A stretch of 64,000 nucleotides of DNA from positions 62,001 through 126,000 of the forward strand of contig CAVVWD010000011.1 in assembly GCA_963751835.1 (NCBI GenBank), written 5' to 3'. How positions within the stretch are numbered: position 1 is the stretch's first letter; every line of letters starts with the position of its first letter. The translations under genes and the position numbers were made by a program. The notes under the pieces are model-generated. The model ran no database searches. It was given only the letters and a program-made list of their open reading frames with translations, and was not told where the DNA came from. Of this stretch, positions 42,934-50,959 are shown in pieces. The stretch is from JACVRW01 sp963751835. GTDB lineage: Bacteria > Actinomycetota > Thermoleophilia > Solirubrobacterales > Thermoleophilaceae.

Positions 42934-43176
42934 CTATTCCTCGCCGGCCTCCTGGCGCGCCAGCTCGAGCTCCTTCTTGACGGTTCCTCGCTGGTTTGGG
43001 ATCTCGAGCCGCTGCTCGAGGATCGGGATCGCCTCGTCCGGCAGGCCGGCCAGGCGGAGCGCCCTCCCGAGGTTGAAGAGCGCGTAGGCGTAGTTCAGGT
43101 CGCTCGTCCCGGGCGGGAAGGAGTCCATGGCGCGCTGGAGGACCCGAATCGCCTCCTCGTAGCGGCCGGCGTTCAT
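42934..43176 (-). CDS. TPR tail of the adjacent Ser/Thr kinase, now out of frame
   Basis: 80 aa from the ATG at 43174-43176. It has two TPR-like units (NAGRYEEAIRVLQRAMDSFP, then YALFNLGRALRLAGLPDEAIPILEQRL). Upstream in the same frame, without a start, the codons read GDPSGAQLNTQGFEL, which would continue a kinase tail. The family pattern in related actinobacteria has such a TPR tail fused to the kinase. It may be made by reinitiation, since the ATG overlaps the kinase stop (TGATG), or the frame may be a sequence error. Confidence 0.7.
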   Translation of the reverse strand: MNAGRYEEAIRVLQRAMDSFPPGTSDLNYAYALFNLGRALRLAGLPDEAIPILEQRLEIPNQRGTVKKELELARQEAGEE

Positions 43177-44504
43177 CAGCTCGAAGCCCTGGGTGTTGAG
43201 CTGGGCGCCACTGGGATCGCCGCCGCCGCTTGGCTGTTCGGCTCGGGCTCGGGCGCCGGTTCGGCGGGCGGCGCCGAAGGCTCGGGCTCGGGCGAGGGCA
43301 CCTGCTGCTGCTCCTCGGGCGCCGGCTCCGCGGGCGGCTCGGCGGCCTGGTCTTGTTGCTGTTCCTCCCGGTCCCGGCTCTCCGCGCGGCTCTCGGCGGG
43401 CAGCTGTCCGCCGCGGTCGCCACTTTCGCCGCCACCGTCCCCGTCACCCGCCCCGGCCCCGAGGACGATGGCGAGCGTGGCTATCGCGAGCGCGATTAGG
43501 AGTACGGCGAGGATCAGCGGCAGATAGCGACGCCGGCCCTGGTCGACGCGGACGTGGCGAGCGCCGCCCGGCGGTCTGCCCCCGGAGCCGTTGCCACGCG
43601 CAGCTTCGGCGGGCTCAGCGGGCGGGGGCGAAACGGGTACAGGCGCCTTCCGCGGAAGGCGGCGGGTGACTGCCGTGCGTGGCGCCTCCTCGAGGGCACG
43701 GGCGAGCCGCGTTCCGAGCTCTCCCGCCGACTTCGGCCGCTCCTCGGGGTCGCGCGCCATGGCGCGCTTCAGGACCTCGGCGACGGCAGGAGAGGCCGCC
43801 GGCCAGTGATCGCGCAGATCGGGTGGCGGCGAGGTCGCAATCGAATGGACGATCTGCATCGGGGTCTTGCCCTCGCGCGGGCGGCGGCCGGCAAGTGTCT
43901 CGAAGCAGACGGCGGCGAGCGCGTAGACGTCCACCGCCGGGCCGGGCTCGCGGCCCTCGAGCTGCTCCGGCGCCATGTAGGCGGCGGTGCCGAGCACGGT
44001 CCCGCTGCGCGTGATGCGCGTCCCGTCGGCGGCCGTCGCGATGCCGAGGTCCACGAGCTTGATCATGCCGTCGTCGCGCAGCAGCACGTTGCCGGGCTTC
44101 ACGTCCCGGTGCACCACCCCCTGTCCGTGGGCGTGGTCGAGCGCCGCGCCGAGCTCGCTCGCCATCCTCGCCACCCGTCGCGGCCCCAGTGGGCCGTGGC
44201 GCAGCGCCTTCGAGAGCGGCTCGCCCGGCACGTACTCCATCACTATGAGCACGCCCTCGTCGTCGACCGCCGTGTCGAAGACCGAAACCAGGTTGGGGTG
44301 GTTCAGCGATGCGCCGAGCTTCGCCTCACGCACGAAGCGCCGCTCGGTGTCGGCGGGGCTGTCGGCATGCAGCCGCTTGACCGCCACCCGGCGGTCGAGG
44401 CGCTCGTCCTGGCAGAGCAGGACGGAGGCCATCCCACCGGAGCCCAGATGCCTGATCACCCGGTAGCGGCGGTCCAGCAGCGTTCCCTGAGTCGATGCAG
44501 GCAC
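43176..44504 (-). CDS. Membrane Ser/Thr protein kinase (PknB type), frameshifted at the C-terminus
   Basis: 442 aa from GTG 44504 (a TTG at 44537 would add 11). The kinase domain has the P-loop LGSGGMASVLL, K in VAVKRLHAD, HRD as VVHRDVKPGNVLL and DLG in place of DFG. A cytoplasmic linker precedes one membrane helix (LILAVLLIALAIATLAIVLG), and the outer part is a Pro/Glu-rich stretch. The frame ends in APSSTPRASS after a GCGGCGGCGGCG run (about 43217-43228); the TPR tail is in the next frame. It signals through phosphorylation. Confidence 0.88.
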   Translation of the reverse strand: MPASTQGTLLDRRYRVIRHLGSGGMASVLLCQDERLDRRVAVKRLHADSPADTERRFVREAKLGASLNHPNLVSVFDTAVDDEGVLIVMEYVPGEPLSKALRHGPLGPRRVARMASELGAALDHAHGQGVVHRDVKPGNVLLRDDGMIKLVDLGIATAADGTRITRSGTVLGTAAYMAPEQLEGREPGPAVDVYALAAVCFETLAGRRPREGKTPMQIVHSIATSPPPDLRDHWPAASPAVAEVLKRAMARDPEERPKSAGELGTRLARALEEAPRTAVTRRLPRKAPVPVSPPPAEPAEAARGNGSGGRPPGGARHVRVDQGRRRYLPLILAVLLIALAIATLAIVLGAGAGDGDGGGESGDRGGQLPAESRAESRDREEQQQDQAAEPPAEPAPEEQQQVPSPEPEPSAPPAEPAPEPEPNSQAAAAIPVAPSSTPRASS

Positions 44505-44565
44505 CCCGCCCGTGTACCCGTCCCGCCCCCCGATCAACCGTTGGAACGGGCGGCGCTAACCGAAA

Positions 44566-45738
44566 TTACACGCGCTGGATGAGCGTGCCGGTGCCCAGAC
44601 CGCCCCCGCAGCACATCGTTACGAGGCCGATCTCCTTGTCAGAGCGCTCGAGCTCGTGCAGGAGAGTCGTGATCAGGCGGGCGCCGGTCGAGCCGAGCGG
44701 ATGCCCCAGCGCGATCGCTCCGCCGTTCACGTTCACGCGCTCCATGTCCGGCTCGAGCTCGCGGCGCCAGGCACCCAGGACCGACGCGAAGGCCTCGTTG
44801 ACCTCGAACAGATCGATGTCGCCGATCGTCATCCCGTTGCGCCCCAGCAGCTTCTTCGTCGCCGGGATGGGGCCGGTGAGCATGATCACGGGATCGACGC
44901 CGACGGTCGTCTGGTCGAGCACCCGCGCCCGTGGCTTGAGCCCCAGTGACTCCGCCTTGGAGCGCTCCATGAGGAGCACCGCGGCGGCCCCGTCCGAGAT
45001 CTGCGACGAGTTGCCGGCGGTGACCTTGCCGTCCTCCTTGAAGGCCGGCTTGAGCTGGGACAGCGCCTCGAGATCCGTGTCCGGACGGATGCCCTGATCG
45101 GTCACGTAGGTGTCGCCGTTGACCGAGAACGGGATCATCTCGCGCTCGAAGCGGCCCTCTTCGGTCGCCCGGTGGGCGTTCTGGTGGGAGCGCAGGCCGA
45201 TCTCGTCAAGCTCGGAGCGCGGGATCTCCCACTTGTCGGCGATCATCTCGGCCGAGATCCCCTGCGGCACGAGGTTGTACCTCTGCATCAGCTCGGGCGG
45301 CCAGGGCGAACCGACGTCGTCGGTCCACTTGAAGCTCATGCCCATCGGGATGTGGCCCATGTGCTCGACCCCGGAGCCGATCGCCACGTCGTGCACGCCC
45401 GAGGCGATCAGCGCGGCGGCGAAGTTGACCGCCTGCTGAGCGGAGCCGCACTGGCGGTCGACCGTCGTCGCGGGAGTCTCGATCGGAAGACCGGCCTGCA
45501 GCCAGGCGTTGCGGCCGATGTTGAAGCCCTGCTCGCCGTACTGCTGCACGCAGCCGGCCACCACGTCCTCGACCTCGGAAGCATCGATGCCCGCCCGCTC
45601 GATGACCTCGGTGTAGGCCTTGCCGAGCAGCTCGTTCGGATGGGTGTCCTTGTAGTAGCCCTTCTCCGGGTGGCCGCGACCGATCGGCGTGCGCGCCGCC
45701 TCGACGATGACCACCTCGCGACCGTTTCCGTTCTGCAT
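44566..45738 (-). CDS. Acetyl-CoA acyltransferase (thiolase)
   Basis: 390 aa. Active-site Cys in DRQCGSAQQAVN near 87, His in ALGHPLGSTGAR near 345 and second Cys in TMCCGGGLGTG near the end. It cleaves 3-ketoacyl-CoA in beta-oxidation or condenses acetyl-CoA. The ATG at 45736-45738 has GGAGGAAG before it. Two REP-like palindromes and an operator (45862-45877) lie in its upstream region, shared with the divergent dehydrogenase. Confidence 0.95.
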   Translation of the reverse strand: MQNGNGREVVIVEAARTPIGRGHPEKGYYKDTHPNELLGKAYTEVIERAGIDASEVEDVVAGCVQQYGEQGFNIGRNAWLQAGLPIETPATTVDRQCGSAQQAVNFAAALIASGVHDVAIGSGVEHMGHIPMGMSFKWTDDVGSPWPPELMQRYNLVPQGISAEMIADKWEIPRSELDEIGLRSHQNAHRATEEGRFEREMIPFSVNGDTYVTDQGIRPDTDLEALSQLKPAFKEDGKVTAGNSSQISDGAAAVLLMERSKAESLGLKPRARVLDQTTVGVDPVIMLTGPIPATKKLLGRNGMTIGDIDLFEVNEAFASVLGAWRRELEPDMERVNVNGGAIALGHPLGSTGARLITTLLHELERSDKEIGLVTMCCGGGLGTGTLIQRV

Positions 45739-45762
45739 CTGAGTACTTCCTCCGTTCACAAT

Positions 45763-45799
45763 CCCTGCGCAGCCGGCCGAGCCGGCTGCTTCGGGCCTC
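45763..45799. repeat. REP-like palindrome, copy B
   Basis: Arms GCAGCCGGC and GCCGGCTGC around CGA, preceded by CCCTGC and followed by TTCGGGCCTC. It is the perfect-stem form. It is 24 bp upstream of the thiolase start and in tandem with copy C. Confidence 0.85.
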
Positions 45800-45804
45800 C
45801 CAAT

Positions 45805-45839
45805 CCCTCGCAGCGACCGAGCCGGCTGCTTCGGGCCTC
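45805..45839. repeat. REP-like palindrome, copy C (degenerate)
   Basis: Shares CCCTCGCAGC, GAGCCGGCTGC and TTCGGGCCTC with copy B, but the left arm is shortened (GCAGCGACC), so only about 5 stem pairs remain. Confidence 0.75.
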
Positions 45840-45861
45840 GTTTTGTGGTAAGCCTACTTCA

Positions 45862-45877
45862 TTGACTGACTAGTCAA
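45862..45877. promoter_or_regulatory. Operator palindrome (TetR-like), copy 2
   Basis: TTGACTGACTAGTCAA, identical to 36707-36722. It is 26 bp upstream of the 3-hydroxyacyl-CoA dehydrogenase start and 124 bp upstream of the thiolase start. Confidence 0.75.
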
Positions 45878-45903
45878 CCAATGTCACCGGGGGCTCGCAG
45901 GGC

Positions 45904-46671
45904 ATGAACAATCGGCTTGGAATCGCAGGAAGCGGGGCGATCGCCTGCGGGCTGGCGCGCGCCGCGGCGGACTCGCACGAGGTCATCCTGTGGGCGCGCA
46001 GCGAGGACTCCCGGGAGCGCGCACGCGCGCAGCTCGAGGACGCCGCCACCGTCGTCACGGATCTGTCGGAACTGGCGAGATGCGCAGTGATCGTGGAGGC
46101 GATCGCCGAGGAGCCAGGCGTCAAGCGGGAGCTCTACCAGGAGCTCGCGAGGATCCTCCCGGAGGAAACGATCCTCGCCACCACCACCTCGTCGCTCTCG
46201 GTCGCCGAGCTCGCGGCGGCGAGCGGGCGCCCGGACCGCTTCGGCGCCCTGCACGTGTTCAACCCGGTGGAGCGGATGAAGCTCGTCGAGCTCTCGTTTC
46301 CGGACGGGGCCGCCGAGAGTACGCGGCACGCGCTGCACGAACTCTGCGGCGCCCTCGGCAAGACCGCCGTCGAGGTCCCGGACTCGGCCGGCTTCGTCGT
46401 CAACAAGCTGCTGTTCCCCTATCTGTTCGACGCCGTGCGGCTGCTCGAGCGCAACGGCATAGACCCCGAGTCGATCGATACCTGCATGAAGCTGGGCGCC
46501 GGTCACCCGATGGGCCCGCTCGCGCTGCTCGACTTCGTGGGCCTCGACGTGGCCGCCGCGATCGGCGAGTCGATCGGCGCGGACGTGCCGGCCCGCGTCC
46601 GCGAGCTGATTGCCGAGGGCAAGCTCGGCCGCAAGGCGGGCGCCGGCTTCTACACGTACGGCGAGCGGTAG
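45904..46671 (+). CDS. 3-hydroxyacyl-CoA dehydrogenase
   Basis: 255 aa. NAD motif GIAGSGAIACGLARA at 5-20 and the catalytic HVFNPVERMKLVEL region near 117-130, with the C-terminal dimerisation phrase SAGFVVNKLLFPYL and HPMGPLALLDFVGLD. It oxidises 3-hydroxyacyl-CoA to 3-ketoacyl-CoA, the step before thiolase; the divergent thiolase and shared operator fit one pathway. The N-terminal region is shorter than average. Confidence 0.93.
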   Translation: MNNRLGIAGSGAIACGLARAAADSHEVILWARSEDSRERARAQLEDAATVVTDLSELARCAVIVEAIAEEPGVKRELYQELARILPEETILATTTSSLSVAELAAASGRPDRFGALHVFNPVERMKLVELSFPDGAAESTRHALHELCGALGKTAVEVPDSAGFVVNKLLFPYLFDAVRLLERNGIDPESIDTCMKLGAGHPMGPLALLDFVGLDVAAAIGESIGADVPARVRELIAEGKLGRKAGAGFYTYGER

Positions 46672-46684
46672 CTCAGCCTCAGGC

Positions 46685-46954
46685 TCAGCGCCTGGCGGCC
46701 TTGCGCGGCAGCCGCCGCCTCGGCGCGGGCGGCATCCCCGCGGCCAGGTCCCATACGACGTCGGCCTCGCCTATCCCCTGCCGCTGCGCCAGCTCCCGGA
46801 CGCGGTCCCATGGAAGGGCCGCCTCGGGAAGTTCGTCCCAGCGGGCCAGGTCGAGGGCCTCGAGCGCGCCCGTGAGCACCTGACCCCGCTCCTCCTCGCG
46901 GATCAGCGCGCGCAGGGCATCGCGCTGGGAGTCGCTCAGCTTCACGCACCACAT
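46685..46954 (-). CDS. Small basic protein, unknown function
   Basis: 89 aa, not recognised. The ATG at 46952-46954 follows GAGGAGG. Helical: SDSQRDALRALIREEERGQV and LPWDRVRELAQRQGIGEAD; the C-terminus is Arg/Lys-rich (RRRLPRKAARR). It ends 14 bp from the dehydrogenase stop (convergent). The shape suggests a small DNA- or RNA-binding protein; this is a guess. Confidence 0.6.
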   Translation of the reverse strand: MWCVKLSDSQRDALRALIREEERGQVLTGALEALDLARWDELPEAALPWDRVRELAQRQGIGEADVVWDLAAGMPPAPRRRLPRKAARR

Positions 46955-47024
46955 CCCCGAGACCTCCTCGTTTCGAGAAGCAGTCCGGGACTGAAGCTAG
47001 CCCCCGGGCCGGACGGATCCAGGC

Positions 47025-48425
47025 CTAGCGCTGGCCCTCGCGCTGGCGACGCTCGAGTTGCTCCCGCGGGGTGGCGGCGGCCTGCTCGACGGGGCGCTCC
47101 ATGCCGGGGGAGGGACCCTCCTCGCCGCGCGCGTGGTGATCGCGAATCCGCACCGCCTCGACGCGGTTCTGGCGGACGGCCTCCACACGCAGCGAGTAAC
47201 CGTTGACCTGAACCATGTCGCCGCGTTTCGGCAGCCGGCCGAGCTCACCGAAGACGAAGCCGCCGACCGAGTTGTAGGCCTCGGAGTCGACCGGCAGGTC
47301 GAGCCCGTAGTCGGCCAGGTCCATGATCGGCACATGGCCCCGAACCCACCAGTCCCCGTTGGCGAGTCGCCGGACCCCGGCCACGGCCGGATCGGTCTCG
47401 TCGGCGATCTCGCCCACGACCTCCTCGATGATGTCCTCGATCGTGACGATGCCGGCTGTGCGGCCGTACTCGTCGACGACCACGGCCATCGACGCGCGCT
47501 CGCGCTGAAGGTCGGCGAGCAGGTCGTCGAGCGGCTTGGTCTCCGGCACGATCAGCGCGTCCTTGACGCTGCCCTCGATCGACGCATTCGGCCCCTCGTT
47601 CATGAGCCTGCGCGCCAGCGAGTTGGCGTGCACCACGCCCCTGATGCGGTCGGTGTTCTCACTCTCTGTGACCACGAGCCGGGTGTGGCCCGAGTCGACG
47701 CAGCGGCGGAGCGCGGTCTCCGCGGACTCCGACACGTCGACCGTGACGACGGCGGGGATCGGCGTCATCACCTGGCGCGCCTGCTGCTCGTGGAGATGGA
47801 AGACGCCGGACAGCATGCCCGCCTCGCCGGGGTCGATCTTGCCGCCGAGCGCGCTGCGGGCGATCAGGAGCTTGAGGTCCTCGGAGGAGGACACGTCCTC
47901 TAACTCCCCCTTCGGATCCACCCCGACCACGCGCAGCATCGCATTGGACGCCGTGTTCAGCAGCCAGATCAGCGGGCTGAAGCCGACGCGGAACCACTGG
48001 AGCGGCCGGGCCACGCGCAGTGCGGTGCCCTCGGCGTGCACGATCGCGTAGATCTTCGGCACCTGCTCGCCCACGGTGATGTGCAGGGCCGTCGTGATGA
48101 AGTAGGCGATGCCGATCGAGATCGCGAGCGAGAGCCCGTGCGAGATGGAGCTCCCGATCGCGCTCTCAATCAGACTCGCGATCGCCGGCTCGCCCAGGAA
48201 GCCGATGCCGAGGGAGGCCATCGTTATCCCCAGTTGGCAGGCCGACAGGTACTCGTCGATCTTGTCGATCTGGGCGAGTACGAGCGTCGCGCCGCGCTTG
48301 CCCTCGTCGCGCAGCTGCTCGATGCGCCCTTCGCGCGTCCGAACGAGCGCGAACTCGGCCGCCACGAAGAAGCCGTTCGCAGCGACGAGCACGGCCACGC
48401 CGAGGAGCAGAAGCAGCTCGGTCAT
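47025..48425 (-). CDS. DUF21/CBS-domain membrane protein (HlyC/CorC family)
   Basis: 466 aa. Four membrane helices (DUF21, residues about 1-180), two CBS domains (about 210-330; RQVMTPIPAVVTVD and VVVDEYGRTAGIVTIEDIIEEVVG) and a C-terminal CorC/HlyC transporter-associated domain (VRGHVPIMDLADYGLDLP). Known family members are linked to Mg2+/Co2+ efflux or sensing. Length is normal. Confidence 0.94.
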   Translation of the reverse strand: MTELLLLLGVAVLVAANGFFVAAEFALVRTREGRIEQLRDEGKRGATLVLAQIDKIDEYLSACQLGITMASLGIGFLGEPAIASLIESAIGSSISHGLSLAISIGIAYFITTALHITVGEQVPKIYAIVHAEGTALRVARPLQWFRVGFSPLIWLLNTASNAMLRVVGVDPKGELEDVSSSEDLKLLIARSALGGKIDPGEAGMLSGVFHLHEQQARQVMTPIPAVVTVDVSESAETALRRCVDSGHTRLVVTESENTDRIRGVVHANSLARRLMNEGPNASIEGSVKDALIVPETKPLDDLLADLQRERASMAVVVDEYGRTAGIVTIEDIIEEVVGEIADETDPAVAGVRRLANGDWWVRGHVPIMDLADYGLDLPVDSEAYNSVGGFVFGELGRLPKRGDMVQVNGYSLRVEAVRQNRVEAVRIRDHHARGEEGPSPGMERPVEQAAATPREQLERRQREGQR

Positions 48426-48486
48426 CTCAGACCGACAGCCCCAGCGATGCGGTGTGGCTTCCTACTTCGAGGTCGATCGTCGTCGC

Positions 48487-48768
48487 TCATTCGGCGGACG
48501 CGTCGATCTTAGCGGCCAGTTCGAAGTCGTTGGCGGTGAGAGCGCCCTGGCTGTGGGTCGTGATCGTGACCGCGACGGTGTCCCACGAGATCTCCAAATC
48601 GGGGTGGTGGTTCATCGCCTCGGCCTCCGGGGTCAGCCTGTTGACGAAGTCCACCGACCCCTTGAAGTCGCCGTTGTCGAACTCCTTGCGGATCGCATCT
48701 CCGGCGCGCTCCCAGCCCTCGAGTTGCGCCAGCCGCTCGTCGATCTCCTCGTCGCTCAGACGTGCCAT
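48487..48768 (-). CDS. 4a-hydroxytetrahydrobiopterin dehydratase (PCD/DCoH)
   Basis: 93 aa. The signature MNHHPDLEISWDTVAVTITTH holds the two active His residues. It recycles the pterin cofactor, or has a moonlighting role. The ATG at 48766-48768 is chosen to match family length. It is divergent from the cobalamin-binding gene, whose GTG is 10 bp away. Confidence 0.93.
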   Translation of the reverse strand: MARLSDEEIDERLAQLEGWERAGDAIRKEFDNGDFKGSVDFVNRLTPEAEAMNHHPDLEISWDTVAVTITTHSQGALTANDFELAAKIDASAE

Positions 48769-48778
48769 CCTCGTCTCC

Positions 48779-49729
48779 GTGCGAATCGCGTCACTTGTGC
48801 CGTCCGCCACCGAGATGCTCTTCGCGCTCGGCGTCGGCGACGACGTCGTCGCCGTCACCCACGAGTGTGACTACCCGGTCGGGGTCGAGCAACTCCCCCA
48901 CCTCACCCGCAGCGTGATCCCCGTACTGACCCCGAACCCTGCGCACCCGGCCGAGCCGGGTGCTTCGGGCCTCACGGCGGCCGAGATCGACGCCGCGGTG
49001 CGTGAGCGGACGAGCCGGGGGGAAGCGCTCTACGAGCTCGATGAGGACGTCCTGGCCGACCTGGGCGTCGATCTGATCGTGACGCAGGCGGTCTGCGCGG
49101 TCTGCGCCGTCTCGTTTGACGACGTGCGGGCGGTCGCCGAGCGGCTCCCGACGCACCCACGTGTGATCTCGCTCGATCCCGCCACGCTCGGCGAGGTCCT
49201 CGCGGACATTCCGCGGCTCGCCGAGGCCGTGGGGGTCCCGGAGGCGGGCACCGAGCTTGCCGAGGAGGCGGCCGAGCGCATCGAGGAGGTCGAGCTGGCC
49301 GTGCACGGGGACCCGCGGCCGCGCGTGGCGGCGCTCGAGTGGCTCGACCCCGTGTTCGTGGGCGGCCACTGGGTTCCGCAGATGATCGAGCTCGCCGGCG
49401 GCGAGGACGTGCTCGGAATGCCCGGCGAGAAGTCGCGGACGGCCGACTGGGCGGAGGTTGAAGCCGCGGCCCCCGAGATCGTGATCGCGATGCCATGCGG
49501 CTACTACGCCGAGCAGGCGGCCGCGGAGGCGATGCTCCACCGCGAGCGGCTTGCGGCGCTCGGGGCCCGCGTCGTGGCGGTGGACGCCGCCGCCTACTTC
49601 TCACGCCCCGGGCCGAGGCTCGTGGACGGCGTGGAACTGCTCGGCCACCTGCTGCACGCGGACGTCTTCCCCGCCCCGCCCACGCGGCGCTCGATAGAGC
49701 TGGACCTGGAGCGTCCGGCGAAGGTCTGA
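48779..49729 (+). CDS. Cobalamin-binding (BtuF-type) protein carrying a translated REP-like insert
   Basis: 316 aa from the GTG at 48779. It has the periplasmic-binding fold of BtuF-like proteins: IASLVPSATEMLFALGVGDD, VTHECDYPVGV, VDLIVTQAVCAVCAVSFDDV and GHWVPQMIELAGGEDVLG. No signal peptide or lipobox is visible, as in the cytosolic branch. Residues about 54-66 (NPAHPAEPGASGL) come from a REP-like palindrome at 48937-48973, in frame. Its end abuts the truncated IS. Confidence 0.88.
   Translation: MRIASLVPSATEMLFALGVGDDVVAVTHECDYPVGVEQLPHLTRSVIPVLTPNPAHPAEPGASGLTAAEIDAAVRERTSRGEALYELDEDVLADLGVDLIVTQAVCAVCAVSFDDVRAVAERLPTHPRVISLDPATLGEVLADIPRLAEAVGVPEAGTELAEEAAERIEEVELAVHGDPRPRVAALEWLDPVFVGGHWVPQMIELAGGEDVLGMPGEKSRTADWAEVEAAAPEIVIAMPCGYYAEQAAAEAMLHRERLAALGARVVAVDAAAYFSRPGPRLVDGVELLGHLLHADVFPAPPTRRSIELDLERPAKV
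48937..48973. repeat. REP-like palindrome, copy D, inside a gene
   Basis: Arms GCACCCGGC and GCCGGGTGC around CGA: relative to copy B, a G-to-C change in the left arm is matched by a C-to-G change in the right arm. The flanks CCCTGC and TTCGGGCCTC are kept. It is translated as NPAHPAEPGASGL in the cobalamin-binding protein. Confidence 0.85.
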
Positions 49730-49737
49730 AGGCCGGG

Positions 49738-50957
49738 CGCGGTGCCGGCCACGAGGTCGACCTCGAACTCCTCCTTGTGGAAGCCCGAGCCATTGCGAGA
49801 GGTGGCGGGCGGAGCGAGCACCCCAACGTCGCGTTGCTCGAGCTCCTCGAGCGTGTCGCTGTTGCCGTAGGCGGTGTCGCCGAGCAGGCGCTCGGGGCGT
49901 CGCTCCGCTGGTTGGGCGTCGATCAGGCGCTTGGCCTGCGGGCCGTCCTGCTCCGAGGCGGGAGCGACCTCGACGGCCGTGATCAGCGGCTCGGTGGCGT
50001 TGGTGGCGGCGGCCGAGAGCTTGTAGCCGTCGAAGCGCTGGTGGCGCGACTTGCGCCCGTGGCGCATTTCGGGGTCGACTGTCGAGATGATCCGGTCCTG
50101 GCGCGTTCCGCGGTGTAGGCGCGGCACCCCCGTCGCATCGACGTCGAAGTCCTGGCCCACGAGCTCGCGCAGGAGGGAGTGCGCTTCCCTCACGGCGTCC
50201 TCCGCCAGCAGACCATCCGCGCGCTCGACCGCCCGCAGGGCGCGCTCCGCGTCCTCCGCTACGCGCGTCAGCATCCGCTCCCGCTCGGCCTTTTCGCGCC
50301 AGCGGCAGTCAGGCTTCTCGGCCGGCCGCGAGTAGTCGAACTCGAGTCCGTCGTCCAGCGCTTGGGCGGCGTGCTCATCAGCGCCGGCGACGGCGTCGAT
50401 CAGCCCTCGCACGCCCGAGCGCACCAGCCGCACGGTGTCCTGGGTGGCCGCGGCGCCGAGCATCGGCGTCGAGTCGACGATCTGCTCGGCCGGGGCGTCG
50501 AGCAGCCCCAGCTCCCCCGCCAGCGAGAGCGTGTTCTCAAGCGCCAGGCGCTCCTTGCCGTGCAACAAGAGGCGAGCGCGGAAGCGGGTCAGCGTGCTCG
50601 AGTTCCAGCCCGCATGATCGACCGGCAACCCGAGCGCGATCTTCCAGCGCAGATCCCAGGCCACCGCCTCCATCGCCTGCTCGTCGGAGAGCCCGGTGCG
50701 GTACTGCAGCAGCAGCACCTTGGCCAGCTGCGAAGGTGGAATCGACGGACGGCCCAGCCTCCCCGAATAGCAGTCGGCGAAGTCCTCGTCGCGCACGACC
50801 CGCTCGCCGTGCTCGGCCAGCAGAGCGAAGAACGAACCCTCCGGCAACGGCCCCATCAGCTCGGCCGCATCGAAGAAACCAACCTGGCCAGTCGTCGTCG
50901 AGAGCACGCCCGAACGATCCCGGGCGGCCCGGACGAGACCGGGGTTTTTCAGCGGTC
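49738..50957 (-). mobile_element. IS1182-family insertion sequence, truncated at its 3' end
   Basis: The right end (minus-strand 5' end) has CCGCTGAAAAACCCC at about 50943-50957, typical of IS1182 ends, 2-3 bp from the rhomboid stop. The transposase 3' end is missing: homology stops near 49745, and the matching inverted repeat is absent, directly after the cobalamin-binding gene. So a deletion removed the left end. Confidence 0.8.
49742..50907 (-). pseudogene. IS1182-family transposase, C-terminally truncated
   Basis: About 389 family residues remain: MLSTTTGQVGFFDAAELMG, the DUF772 N-terminal part (GRPSIPPSQLAKVLLLQYRTG), then VDSTPMLGAAATQDTVRLV and LLGDTAYGNSDTLEEL from the DDE domain. 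After KEEFEVDLVAGTAPG the frame runs on as nonsense antisense to the cobalamin-binding gene (stop at 49594). The zinc-like C-terminal part and the last acidic residue are lost, so it should be inactive. Confidence 0.85.
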
Positions 50958-50959
50958 TC

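Noticed and set aside
45763..45839. Tandem copies B and C as a possible CRISPR array
   Set aside because: Only two units, with a 5-bp spacer and one degenerate unit; no cas genes.
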